Shown here: positions 1-8,150 of the stretch, piece after piece
How positions within the stretch are numbered: the first letter of the stretch is position 1
Layout: every line of letters begins with the position of its first letter
Translations under genes and position numbers: made by a program
Assembly: GCF_001530125.1 (NCBI RefSeq)
Contig: NZ_LDUG01000002.1
Span: 62,001 to 126,000, forward strand
Direction of reading: 5' to 3'
Source of the DNA: Thiobacillus denitrificans
GTDB lineage: Bacteria; Pseudomonadota; Gammaproteobacteria; Burkholderiales; Thiobacillaceae
DNA: 64,000 nucleotides
Notes under the pieces: model-generated
Database searches by the model: none
Told to the model about the DNA's origin: nothing
Seen by the model: the letters and a program-made list of their open reading frames with translations, nothing else

Positions 1-2525
1 TGGTCAGCAAGACGAAAACGCCCAAAGAAGCCACGATTAATCCAAAAGCTGTCATTGCGAGCAAAGCGAAGCGATCCAGCGTCCCGGCCAAATCAAAGAC
101 CCCTGGATCGCCGCGTCGCTCCGCGCCTCGCGATGACGGAATTGTTCAGCGTTTTCCCAAGCCTGCGGACAAGTCCTTGTCGCCCGATCTTCTGCGCAGG
201 ATGGACGCCTACTGGCGGGCCGCCAACTATCTGTCGGTCGGCCAAATTTATTTGTACGACAATCCGCTGCTCAAAAAACCCCTGAAGCTGGAACACGTCA
301 AGCCGCGCTTGCTGGGGCATTGGGGCACCACGCCGGGCCTGAACTTCATTTATGTCCACCTCAACCGGATCATCCGGCAATACGACCTGAGCATCATCAA
401 TGTCACCGGTCCCGGACATGGCGGTCCGGGCCTGGTGGCCAATACGTATCTGGAGGGCACGTACAGCGAGGTGTATCCGAACGTGTCGCAGGATGAGCCG
501 GGGATGAAGAAGCTGTTCACCCAATTTTCCTTCCCGGGCGGCATCCCCAGCCACGTCGCACCGGAAACGCCGGGTTCCATCAACGAAGGCGGCGAGCTCG
601 GCTATGCCCTGTCGCATGCCTATGGCGCAGCGTTCGACAATCCCTACTTGCTGGTGGCCTGCGTGGTGGGCGACGGCGAAGCGGAAACCGGCCCGATGGC
701 GACCAGCTGGCACTCGAACAAATTCCTCAACCCGGTTCACGACGGCGCCGTGCTGCCCATTCTGCATTTGAACGGCTACAAGATCGCCGGCCCCACCGTG
801 CTGGCGCGCATTCCCCGCGACGAACTGGACGCGCTGTTTCGTGGTTATGGCTACACGCCGTATTTCGTCGAGGGCGACGATCCCGAGGCGATGCATCAAT
901 TGATGGCTGCCACGCTCGATACCGTGGTTGCCGAGATCCAGCACATCCAGCGCGACGCGCGCGCCAACGGGTTTGGCGAGCGCCCGCGCTGGCCGATGAT
1001 CATCCTGCGCTCGCCGAAGGGCTGGACCGGGCCTGAATCCGTGGATGGCAAATTGATCGAAGGCAGCTTTCGCGCGCATCAGGTGCCGGTGACCGCTTTC
1101 GTCGAGACGCCCAAGCATTTGAAGATTCTCGAGCAGTGGATGAAAAGCTACCGGCCAGAAGAATTATTCGACGAGCATGGCCGCCTGATAGCGGAACTGG
1201 CCGAACTGGCACCGACAGGCGAACGGCGCATGGGCGCAAACCCGCACGCCAATGGCGGCATGCTGCTGCGCGACCTGAGAATACCGGACTTCCGCGACTA
1301 TGCGGTGAAGGTGCCGCAACCCGGCGTAGTCATTGCCGAAGCGACACGCACCCAGGGCGAGTTCCTGCGCGACGTGATGAAGCTCAATGCCGAAGCACGC
1401 AACTTCCGCATTTTCAGCCCGGACGAAACCGCGTCGAACCGCTGGGCTGCGCTGTTCGAGGTCACCAACCGCTGTTCGACGGCCGAGATTCTTCCCGGCG
1501 ACGAACATGTCGCGCCCGATGGCCGGGTCATGGAAATGCTGAGCGAGCACCAGTGCCAGGGCTGGCTCGAAGGCTATCTGCTGACCGGACGCCATGGCTT
1601 TTTCTCGTGTTACGAAGCCTTCATCCATATTGTCGATTCGATGTTCAACCAGCACGCCAAGTGGCTCGATGTGGCGCGCGACATTCCGTGGCGCCGGCCC
1701 ATTGCCTCGTTGAACTATTTGCTGTCTTCGCACGTGTGGCGGCAGGATCACAATGGCTTCAGCCATCAGGACCCGGGGTTCATCGACCTGGTGGTGAACA
1801 AGAAGGCCGAGATCATCCGCGTCTATCTGCCGCCCGATGCCAACACCCTGCTGTCGGTGACCGACCATTGCCTGCGCAGCCACAATAACGTCAATGTCAT
1901 CGTCGCCGGTAAGCAGCCGGAACTGCAATGGCTGGACATGGATGCGGCGATCAAACACTGCACTGCCGGTCTGGGGATCTGGAAATGGGCCAGCAACGAT
2001 GAAGGGGGGGATCCCGATGTGGTCATGGCCTGCTGTGGCGACGTGCCGACGCTGGAGACACTGGCTGCGGTGAAGATTCTGCGGCAGCATTTTCCGGACC
2101 TGAAGATCCGCGTCATCAATGTCGTCGACCTGATGGCCCTGCAGCCGCAGAGCGAGCACCCGCACGGCATCTCCGACAAGGACTTCGACGTCCTCTTCAC
2201 CAGGGACAAGCCCATCATTTTTGCCTTCCACGGCTATCCCTGGTTGATCCACCGCCTGACCTACCGCCGCACCAACCATCAACAGTTGCACGTTCGCGGA
2301 TACAAGGAAAACGGCACCACCACCACCCCGTTCGACATGGCCGTATTGAACGATATCGACCGTTTCCATCTGGCCGGCGATGTGATCGACCGCGTGCCGA
2401 GCCTGGGTTCACGCGCTGCCTACGCCAAACAGTTGCTGCGCGACAAGCTGCTCGATCACAAGGCCTACATCGAGAAACATGGTGAAGACATGCCGGAGAT
2501 ACGCGACTGGAAATGGAAAGCCTAA
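1..2525 (+). CDS. xfp: Xylulose-5-P/fructose-6-P phosphoketolase (5' edge at window boundary)
   Basis: Thiamine-diphosphate enzyme cleaving xylulose-5-phosphate or fructose-6-phosphate with phosphate to acetyl-phosphate plus a C3/C4 sugar phosphate. The N-terminal block [40 protein letters not shown] and GDGEAETGP (thiamine site) are family hallmarks, and the length is normal from the conserved region onward. A TTG at 177 would give 782 aa, but the frame stays open to base 3, and the window begins TGG, so an A just outside would make an ATG. I prefer that start because the alternative is a weak TTG with poor ribosome-binding context. The extra ~59 residues include about 29 encoded by a dispersed palindrome (51-137). 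Product certain; start uncertain. Confidence 0.93.
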   Translation, partial: VSKTKTPKEATINPKAVIASKAKRSSVPAKSKTPGSPRRSAPRDDGIVQRFPKPADKSLSPDLLRRMDAYWRAANYLSVGQIYLYDNPLLKKPLKLEHVKPRLLGHWGTTPGLNFIYVHLNRIIRQYDLSIINVTGPGHGGPGLVANTYLEGTYSEVYPNVSQDEPGMKKLFTQFSFPGGIPSHVAPETPGSINEGGELGYALSHAYGAAFDNPYLLVACVVGDGEAETGPMATSWHSNKFLNPVHDGAVLPILHLNGYKIAGPTVLARIPRDELDALFRGYGYTPYFVEGDDPEAMHQLMAATLDTVVAEIQHIQRDARANGFGERPRWPMIILRSPKGWTGPESVDGKLIEGSFRAHQVPVTAFVETPKHLKILEQWMKSYRPEELFDEHGRLIAELAELAPTGERRMGANPHANGGMLLRDLRIPDFRDYAVKVPQPGVVIAEATRTQGEFLRDVMKLNAEARNFRIFSPDETASNRWAALFEVTNRCSTAEILPGDEHVAPDGRVMEMLSEHQCQGWLEGYLLTGRHGFFSCYEAFIHIVDSMFNQHAKWLDVARDIPWRRPIASLNYLLSSHVWRQDHNGFSHQDPGFIDLVVNKKAEIIRVYLPPDANTLLSVTDHCLRSHNNVNVIVAGKQPELQWLDMDAAIKHCTAGLGIWKWASNDEGGDPDVVMACCGDVPTLETLAAVKILRQHFPDLKIRVINVVDLMALQPQSEHPHGISDKDFDVLFTRDKPIIFAFHGYPWLIHRLTYRRTNHQQLHVRGYKENGTTTTPFDMAVLNDIDRFHLAGDVIDRVPSLGSRAAYAKQLLRDKLLDHKAYIEKHGEDMPEIRDWKWKA
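51..137. repeat. Dispersed GTCATTGCGAG palindrome inside the xfp frame
   Basis: The left arm (51-79) begins GTCATTGCGAGC and ends ATCCAG. The right arm (103-137) begins CTGGATCG and ends CGATGAC, an imperfect inverted repeat. The same family recurs at 15503-15587 and 20467-20545. Here it is read through in frame with no stop and would encode a basic Ser/Pro/Arg/Lys-rich linker. Confidence 0.8.
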
Positions 2526-2597
2526 CGGACACCGCGATGGCGCTGCGTGTCTTTGTCCTGCGGGGACTCGCCCGCCACAGCTTCAACCGGCCACAAA

Positions 2598-2627
2598 AAG
2601 GCGACCGATCTTTCGATCGGCCGCCTT
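2598..2627 (-). terminator. Hairpin after the DUF302 relic and xfp
   Basis: Stem AAGGCG-A-CCGATC (2598-2610) pairs with GATCGG-C-CGCCTT (2615-2627) around a TTTC loop with one mismatch. A run of A precedes it on the plus strand, giving a U tract for minus-strand transcripts, and it also lies 70 bases after the xfp stop. Nothing else is recognisable between 2526 and 2750. Confidence 0.55.
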
Positions 2628-2750
2628 CAGCATGCACCCGCAGGCGCACACCTTGAATACTTTCGTTTTTCAACCTTCAAACGCGTCTAACCCATTGACG
2701 CAAAATCGAATGGGTCGTTTGCGCAGTAACGCCCTGGCTATTAAAGCCGC

Positions 2751-2921
2751 TCAGGCGGTCAGGCTGTCCTTCACCCGCAGCAGGCGCGCACGCGCTTCGT
2801 TCGCGACGTTGTGCACGGCGGTGTTGGGGACCAGCTTCACCATGATGCCGGGATCGAGGAAGGACACGGTCACCTTGCCGTCTTCCTCTTCGCGCACGAC
2901 GACGTTGCAGGGCAGCAGCCT
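2751..2921 (-). pseudogene. Truncated DUF302 gene copy (C-terminal ~55 codons)
   Basis: On the minus strand this reads [29 protein letters not shown] and [14 protein letters not shown] before a TGA at 2751-2753. This is nearly identical to the C-terminal half of the intact DUF302 gene at 5874-6269, also at the nucleotide level. Similarity stops abruptly near 2921, where unrelated sequence begins, and no start codon or N-terminal half remains. It is therefore a broken duplicate. Confidence 0.85.
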
Positions 2922-2971
2922 ACTTCAGCAGCGAGGGCGGCGGCCATAACCGGGACGATTCACCGCCCCAC

Positions 2972-3688
2972 TCAGTGACCATGTCCCTGATGCAGGTGGC
3001 CGGGCGCGGCCGCGGCCTTGCGTATCCATGCCTGGGCCTGCGCATCCTCCTCCATGTCGCCAATATCGGCGTAATCGACCAGCTGGTATCCGGCCAGCGT
3101 ACCCGCGGTGGTGGACGCCACGGGGGAAGCGCCTTCGTAGCGGCGCAGCAGCCGAATGGTGACGGTCTGGTCGGGATAGCGGTACTGCAGCCGGGCCGGC
3201 AGGGCCAGATTGGGAATCCACGCGACATCGATTCTGGCGGGTCCCAGGGTGCCGGTATAGCGGCGGGTTGCCAAACCGGCGTGGCGCCCTGCTGCCCCAC
3301 GCTTGAGGCGTTCCAGATCAGCAGGCGACAGAAGCGCGCCGATGCGTGTCCAGTCGGGCTGGCGTCCGATGAGCACCAGGTCGACCGGCGAATATTCGAT
3401 AGCCCGGCGCTCGTCGTGCATGACATAGACATAGTCGGCGCGGCCATCGCCGAGACGCCGCCACAGTTCGCTGAAGGGTGCGCCGTCCCCGCGCAGTTCG
3501 ATGGTCTGGCTGTCGCGCAGCAGATGCCATTGCCTCGATATCGGCTTCTTGCACGGAATCGCGCAATGGGTGGTTTCGAAACGGGCGGCAACCGCCGGCG
3601 GGGCGGTGGGCGCTAAAGTGGGAGAAACTGCGGCAGCCCGGGCCGGGCCGCAACACAACAGGAGCAGAAGCAAAATCGCGTGGCGCAT
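2972..3688 (-). CDS. Secreted protein of unknown function
   Basis: 238 aa. The N-terminus (MRHAILLLLLLCCGPARAAA) is a typical Sec signal peptide with likely cleavage after ARA around residue 18. The mature part is hydrophilic, has no membrane segment and ends in the histidine-rich tail HLHQGHGH. I do not recognise a named domain. It is downstream of phoA on the same strand but separated by a strong hairpin at 3722-3757, so it is probably its own unit. A periplasmic role is inferred only from the signal peptide. The reading frame is convincing; function unknown. Confidence 0.7.
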   Translation of the reverse strand: MRHAILLLLLLCCGPARAAAVSPTLAPTAPPAVAARFETTHCAIPCKKPISRQWHLLRDSQTIELRGDGAPFSELWRRLGDGRADYVYVMHDERRAIEYSPVDLVLIGRQPDWTRIGALLSPADLERLKRGAAGRHAGLATRRYTGTLGPARIDVAWIPNLALPARLQYRYPDQTVTIRLLRRYEGASPVASTTAGTLAGYQLVDYADIGDMEEDAQAQAWIRKAAAAPGHLHQGHGH

Positions 3689-3721
3689 TGCGTTTTCCGG
3701 ATGATTGGATTGGTGGTTTAA

Positions 3722-3757
3722 AAAGGCTCTTTAACAGCTAACGGTTAAAGAGCCTTT
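3722..3757. terminator. Perfect hairpin terminator
   Basis: AAAGGCTCTTTAAC (3722-3735) pairs perfectly with GTTAAAGAGCCTTT (3744-3757) around an 8-base loop. It lies between phoA and the secreted-protein gene. A second GC-rich hairpin, CAGCCGG...CCGGCTG at about 3767-3801, lies immediately after phoA. Confidence 0.75.
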
Positions 3758-3840
3758 AAAAATGGCTTCAGCCGGCGTGGCGTCTGGCGCCACCCCGGCT
3801 GCAGGATCAGTCAGGCCTGTCTATCGTGCCTGTGCCGGTA

Positions 3841-5421
3841 TCAGTCGTGTTCATTGGCACCGTCATCTTTGCCACCGTGTTTGCCACGGAATGCGTCCTG
3901 CATCACGTGGAAAATATAGTTCTGTTCGCGCGTGCCATGGAACAGGTGCGCCTTCGGGCCACCGGCGTAGATCGCGACATCCTCGCCCGCATGGGTCTCG
4001 GCGCTGAGCGGCACCAGGGCTTCCTGATGGAAGTCCGGATCGGTCGTATCCACGCTGCGCATGTCCGCCACGCGGCCGGCAGCAACCGGCGCGCCGTAGA
4101 CATCATCGCCCGGCACGTCGACGTGGTAACCCCGGCCGTTCGCATAGGAAACGGTGGTGTAGGGGTTGCCGTCCTGCGCCAGGGCGTAATCGGGTGCGTT
4201 CTTGCCTGGGGTCACCACTTTTCCGAGGATGGGGTTCCCTCGCTTGGGATAGCCGGCGATGGTGAACACGTGACTGTGGTCGGCCGACACGACGATCAGG
4301 GTGTCTTCCGGATCGGTCATTTCCATCGCCTTCCTGACCGCGTCCGACAACGCAATGGTGTCGGTCAGCGCGCGGTAGGCGTTGCCGGCGTGGTGGGCGT
4401 GGTCGATGCGGCCGCCTTCCACCATCAGGAAGAAGCCTTTGTCGTTATGCTTGAGGACTTCGATGGCCTTTCCGGTCATTTCCGCAATCGATGGCTCGCC
4501 GCCGGTATCGTTGGCGCGGTCGTGTTCATACTCCATGTGGGACTGCGCGAAGAGGCCCAGCAGACGCTTGCCGGAGGCTGGGTCGAAATTATCGAAACCG
4601 GCCTTGTCCCAGACGAACTGGCCATTGAATTTTCTCTCGAATTCGGCGGCCAGATTGCGGCCGTCGCCGCGCCGGCCCTTGGCGCCTGCGTCTTCCGGGT
4701 CGTTCAGCGTGTTGGGCAGAAACTCGCGGCGGCCACCGCCGAGCACCACTTCGATGCCGTCGCCGACTTTGCCGGCGCCGAAATTGTCGATCAGCTGGGA
4801 CGCAATGTCCCTGGCCGTCGCGCCGGCCGGCACCTGGGTGTCGCGCTCCCAGTTGCGCTCGGAAGTGTGGGCATAGGTGGCGCCCGGCGTGGCATGGGTA
4901 ACGCGGGCGGTGGTGACCACGCCGGTGGCGCGGCCGGCCCGCTCGGCGAGTTGGAGCAACGAAGCGACCTTGTTGGCGTCGATGACGGCACCGTCTTTTT
5001 CGCCACGCTGTACCGCCGGGGCGATGCCGAACATGCCGTCGTTGGTCTTGATGCCGGACACCATGGCAGTCATGGTCGGGGCGGAGTCGGGCGTCTGCTG
5101 GTTGACGGAATAAGTCTTGGACAGCGCCAGGTACGGCAGGCGCTCGAAGGCGAGTTGATTACGTTCGCCGTCGCGGTTCTGCAATTGGCCTTCCAGGATG
5201 CGTGCGGCGGTGACGGTCGACACGCCCATGCCGTCGCCCACGAAAAAAATCACGTTTTTGGCGCGGCGCATGTTGGGATGCAGGCGCTTGGCTTCCGCGA
5301 GCGCGGCCTGGCCATCCTGATACCAGAACGCCGCGTCTTCCGCGGCAAATGCGGGCACGGCCGCGGTGGCGAATGTCGCCGTTACGGCGGCGCAAAGCAG
5401 CTTGATGGCATAGGGACGCAT
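3841..5421 (-). CDS. phoA: Alkaline phosphatase (PhoA family)
   Basis: Periplasmic metal-dependent phosphomonoesterase, 526 aa from the preferred ATG. AAGGAG stands 8 bases upstream of 5421, whereas the longer frame to 5481 has no such site. A signal peptide ends AVPAFA near residue 26. VIFFVGDGMG carries the first metal-binding Asp, and DSAPT near residue 112 contains the phosphorylated Ser in the invariant Asp-Ser-Ala context. GGRIDHAHHAG, SADHSHVF and the late ETHAGEDV supply the remaining metal ligands. It releases phosphate from organic esters, and phosphate-starvation control would be expected. I saw no clear Pho box, but the upstream region is short and repeat-scarred. Confidence 0.95.
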   Translation of the reverse strand: MRPYAIKLLCAAVTATFATAAVPAFAAEDAAFWYQDGQAALAEAKRLHPNMRRAKNVIFFVGDGMGVSTVTAARILEGQLQNRDGERNQLAFERLPYLALSKTYSVNQQTPDSAPTMTAMVSGIKTNDGMFGIAPAVQRGEKDGAVIDANKVASLLQLAERAGRATGVVTTARVTHATPGATYAHTSERNWERDTQVPAGATARDIASQLIDNFGAGKVGDGIEVVLGGGRREFLPNTLNDPEDAGAKGRRGDGRNLAAEFERKFNGQFVWDKAGFDNFDPASGKRLLGLFAQSHMEYEHDRANDTGGEPSIAEMTGKAIEVLKHNDKGFFLMVEGGRIDHAHHAGNAYRALTDTIALSDAVRKAMEMTDPEDTLIVVSADHSHVFTIAGYPKRGNPILGKVVTPGKNAPDYALAQDGNPYTTVSYANGRGYHVDVPGDDVYGAPVAAGRVADMRSVDTTDPDFHQEALVPLSAETHAGEDVAIYAGGPKAHLFHGTREQNYIFHVMQDAFRGKHGGKDDGANEHD

Positions 5422-5623
5422 GTGAAGTTCTCCTTGAGTTTGGAAGAGGCCGTCAGGGTGACACCGTCGGGACGCATGCAACTGTATTTGGCGACTGTGG
5501 CAGCATCATGACGACGGAGATGGTCCTGGCCGAAAGCGAGGTTGGCATCCCTTTCAAGCTGGGACGCAACCTGGATCTCCGCCCCGTTTTGATTCCATCC
5601 CCCATCGCATTCACCACAACCAT

Positions 5624-5805
5624 CGGCCCGACGCCCGCGCCAAGCTCAACCTCGAAACCACCCGGATCGGCTGACCAACGGCCGCATCGCCCTCGCCGAG
5701 CTGCACGACGCCGAGGACTGGCACGCGCGCCAGCCGATGTTCTGGGCAGTGGTGGTGGCGCCATGGGTAGTGGTGCAGGAAGTGCCGAAGGAACTGGAAT
5801 CGTGA
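5624..5805 (+). pseudogene. DUF2288 gene relic
   Basis: Two fragments in different frames resemble the conserved DUF2288 protein: ARAKLNLETTRI from about 5633, then GRIALAELHDAEDWHARQ and FWAVVVAPWVVVQE ending at a TGA at 5803-5805. The middle of the family (about 40 residues) is missing, and a frameshift separates the parts. No start codon fits. This looks like an internal deletion plus frameshift. It is followed by a strong terminator. Confidence 0.65.
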
Positions 5806-5820
5806 TTCGCCCCGAGAAAT

Positions 5821-5862
5821 ACCCATAAAGAAAGCCCGCCGAAGCGGGCTTTCTTTATGGGT
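5821..5862. terminator. Bidirectional terminator between DUF2288 relic and DUF302
   Basis: ACCCATAAAGAAAGCCCGC and its exact complement GCGGGCTTTCTTTATGGGT flank a CGAA loop, giving a 19-bp perfect stem. It sits between convergent transcription units. Confidence 0.9.
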
Positions 5863-5873
5863 CGTCAAACCAC

Positions 5874-6269
5874 TCAGGCGGCCAGGCTGTCCTTCACCCG
5901 CATCAGGCGCGCACGGGCTTCGTTCGCAACGTTATGCACGGCCGTGTTGCTCACCAGCTTCACCATAATGCCGGGGTCGAGGAAAGACACCGTCACGCCG
6001 CCATCCTCTTCTTCGCGCACCACCACGTTGCAAGGCAGCAGCATGCCGACATCGGGCTCGGCCGTGATGGCCTGATGCGCGAGCGGCGGGTTGCAGGCGC
6101 CGAGGATGCGGTAGGGGCGGCCGTCGACGTTGAGTTTCGCCTTCATGGTTGCCTGCACGTCGATGTCGGTCAGCACGCCGAAGCCTTCGGTTTTCAGTGC
6201 GTTGGTCACTTTATCAACAGCCTCGTTAAAGGGGCCGCTGATCTTGGTGTCAAATCCGTATTCGCTCAT
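5874..6269 (-). CDS. DUF302 family protein
   Basis: 131-aa cytosolic protein of the DUF302 fold, with the conserved early [27 protein letters not shown] and [10 protein letters not shown] followed by [14 protein letters not shown]302 proteins are small stand-alone proteins of undefined role that often occur near sulfur or redox genes. The start is supported by a Shine-Dalgarno GGAG upstream (AGGAGTAAACCCATG). The last third is duplicated in the relic at 2751-2921. The next upstream gene is a cytochrome c lipoprotein, but an 83-base gap separates them. Confidence 0.88.
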   Translation of the reverse strand: MSEYGFDTKISGPFNEAVDKVTNALKTEGFGVLTDIDVQATMKAKLNVDGRPYRILGACNPPLAHQAITAEPDVGMLLPCNVVVREEEDGGVTVSFLDPGIMVKLVSNTAVHNVANEARARLMRVKDSLAA

Positions 6270-6352
6270 GGGTTTACTCCTGATTGGGTGATTTCAATGG
6301 CGGTATTTTACCCGCCCAGGCTAATCAGGCAGTAAAAATCTGCCCTTAAGTT

Positions 6353-6847
6353 TCAAGGTTCCAGCGATTGTTGCTCCATTTTCATCCAGAGCCGATACAC
6401 CGGGTCGGTCCACAGCGACTTGATATAAACCACCGTGTCCTGCATCTCCTGCTCGGAGAGCTTGCCCTTCCAGGCAGGCATGTTGCCCTCGCCCCCCGGG
6501 CTGCCATCGCGAATGGCCTCCATCAACACCGCAGTGGGGTGATGCCAAGCGTGGGCACTGTCGTCCAGCGGCGGCGGCGGATACTTGCCTTCAGCATCGC
6601 GGATGCGCCAGTCGCCGGGCTGCCCCTTGCCATCGGCACCATGACATTCCAAACAGTTCTTTTCATATATGGCGCGGCCTCGCGCGATCTGAGACGTGTC
6701 CAGATTGCGGTCCAGTGGAGCGGCATCGGCGCTGTTATCTTCAACTAATGGCGACTGGCCCACAGTGGGTTCGGGCGCTTTATCGCAAGCGCTCACTAGC
6801 AGCCCCGCCAACAAAACGGCCAGGATGGAAGTGTAAGTTTTTTTCAT
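6353..6847 (-). CDS. Class I cytochrome c lipoprotein
   Basis: 164 aa. The signal peptide ends in lipobox LVSAC with Cys21 as the lipidation site. One haem c motif, CLECH, covers residues 65-69, and GNMPAWKG provides the probable axial Met at 123 in the usual spacing for a COG2010-type c-domain. It should be tethered to a membrane, periplasmic side, and carry one electron. Redox partners cannot be read from the neighbours (Mut7-C protein upstream, DUF302 downstream). Confidence 0.9.
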   Translation of the reverse strand: MKKTYTSILAVLLAGLLVSACDKAPEPTVGQSPLVEDNSADAAPLDRNLDTSQIARGRAIYEKNCLECHGADGKGQPGDWRIRDAEGKYPPPPLDDSAHAWHHPTAVLMEAIRDGSPGGEGNMPAWKGKLSEQEMQDTVVYIKSLWTDPVYRLWMKMEQQSLEP

Positions 6848-6857
6848 TCAAATCCTT

Positions 6858-7658
6858 TCATGAAGCGGGATGACCATGGCGTGGCTCATTCGGTTCCGCC
6901 TGTTTGTTCGTTGGGCACACCAGCTCGTCCAGCAGACGACGCATGTTGCGCCAGTGCGAGCCTTCCCAGTACACCCGCCCGCACGCATCGCAGGTGCTGA
7001 AATGCTCATAGAGCACCTGCACCCTGGGCGGCAGTCGATCCAGCACGCTGGCCTTGTCGACCGGGTGCAGCAGCGTATTGCAATGCAGGCACAACGTGAA
7101 CGGCCGCGCGCTACGCGCCAGGTCGAGCCGCTCGACGATCTCGCGCAGTTGCGCCTCCGATTTCAGCGCATGCACATAGCAGCCATGCGTGACCGGGCGG
7201 CGCTTCAGCAACTCGCGGTCGCGCGTCAGCACGATGCGGCCATCCTGCTCGGCAATCGCCACGATGGCGTCGTCTTGAAAGTGATTGTCGTACAGGGTGT
7301 CGAACCCCAGCATGCGCAGCATGTGGGCGAGTCCGCCCAAGTGCGCATCGGCCACGAAGCGCAGCTCGCGCAAGGGCTTCTCGCGCAGCCGCAGCAAGGG
7401 CGTGACATCCATCGCCACGAAGCGGGGATACACCGCCACCCGGTCGCCGTCCTCGAGCTGCCGGTTGAAGTCCACCGACTCGCCGTTGACCAGGATCAAT
7501 TCCACCTCGGTGTGCGGCACGCCGAGCGCCTCGATCATGTGCTTGGTGGTCGCCGCCCGCGCGCACGGCACGGTGAATTCCCGCTTGCGCCGGACCGGCG
7601 CGAGGAAGTCGTTCAGTTCTTCATAAAAGCGGAAGGTGGCGGTAACCATGCTGGCCAT
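6858..7658 (-). CDS. Mut7-C RNase-domain protein with ubiquitin-like N-terminus
   Basis: 266 aa from the ATG at 7658; an ATG at 7649 is equally possible. Residues ~4-85 (TATFRFYEELNDFL to DRVAVYPRF) resemble a MoaD/ThiS beta-grasp. Residues ~95-180 carry the Mut7-C PIN-like core (RFVADAHLGGLAHMLRMLGF, DRELL), and a Zn-ribbon follows (CLHCNTLL and CDACGRVYW). Proteins of this architecture are predicted RNases of unknown substrate. The longer frame running to 7919 overlaps another small gene and lacks family similarity, so I reject that start. The stop is 10 bases before the cytochrome c gene. Confidence 0.88.
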   Translation of the reverse strand: MASMVTATFRFYEELNDFLAPVRRKREFTVPCARAATTKHMIEALGVPHTEVELILVNGESVDFNRQLEDGDRVAVYPRFVAMDVTPLLRLREKPLRELRFVADAHLGGLAHMLRMLGFDTLYDNHFQDDAIVAIAEQDGRIVLTRDRELLKRRPVTHGCYVHALKSEAQLREIVERLDLARSARPFTLCLHCNTLLHPVDKASVLDRLPPRVQVLYEHFSTCDACGRVYWEGSHWRNMRRLLDELVCPTNKQAEPNEPRHGHPAS

Positions 7659-7726
7659 TGTCGCCAATAAAATCCGTCCGGAAAACCCGGGCGCTGCAGG
7701 CCGGCTGCGACATTGGCCCCGGACGT

Positions 7727-7755
7727 GCAAACGCCACCTCGACGGTGGCGTTTGC
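7727..7755. terminator. Hairpin between the Mut7-C gene and the 42-aa gene
   Basis: GCAAACGCCACC (7727-7738) pairs perfectly with GGTGGCGTTTGC (7744-7755) over a 5-base loop. It lies just downstream of the 42-aa gene on the minus strand. There is no clear T tract, so terminator function is likely but not certain. Confidence 0.55.
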
Positions 7756-7773
7756 CTGGGGCTCCAGCAAAAA

Positions 7774-7902
7774 TCAGTGTTGGCCTTTTGTCGGCTTGTC
7801 TGCTTTGGGAGGGGTAATGAACGATCCGACCGGAACAACAACCTGCTTCGGCTTCTTGGGTTTTTTTGCTTCCTTGTTTCCACGTACCTGGCCTTTAGCC
7901 AT
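7774..7902 (-). CDS. Small basic conserved protein (42 aa)
   Basis: The product begins MAKGQVRGNKEAKKPKKPK and ends KADKPTKGQH. About a third of its residues are Lys or Arg and it contains no Cys. A perfect AAGGAG lies 7 bases before the ATG at 7902, so this start is preferred over the longer frame to 7974. Similar MAKGQ-R-NKE-KKPK microproteins are, to my knowledge, widespread in beta- and gammaproteobacteria without an assigned function. The composition suggests contact with RNA or DNA, which is inference. A hairpin follows at 7727-7755. Confidence 0.75.
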   Translation of the reverse strand: MAKGQVRGNKEAKKPKKPKQVVVPVGSFITPPKADKPTKGQH

Positions 7903-8150
7903 GGGGATTCTCCTTGCAACGACTTCAGAAATACGGCTGGGTTTGCAGAAGCAAACGCAACACAAAATGATCATAGACCCTTACGCGAGAATGCGTAGCT
8001 TTATATTCAGGCCCGATCGTGAACGAACAACCCGTCTGACGGTCGTCCGTATCGCCGACCTTTCTCCTGGTCGGAAAAGCGGTGCCGGCCTTGCGCGGGC
8101 AGCCGTGACATCAACTCGCGTCGGTGACGTTGCCATGCAGCACCAGCCCC

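Noticed and set aside
93-1118. 341-codon open frame antisense to xfp, and a 401-codon one at 1164-2369
   Set aside because: GC-rich codon bias creates long open frames opposite real genes; the composition is Ala/Arg/His/Gln-rich with no domain, and the sense strand encodes a clear enzyme.
3826-5511. 561-codon open frame antisense to phoA
   Set aside because: Mirrors the phoA reading frame and shows no protein-like motif.
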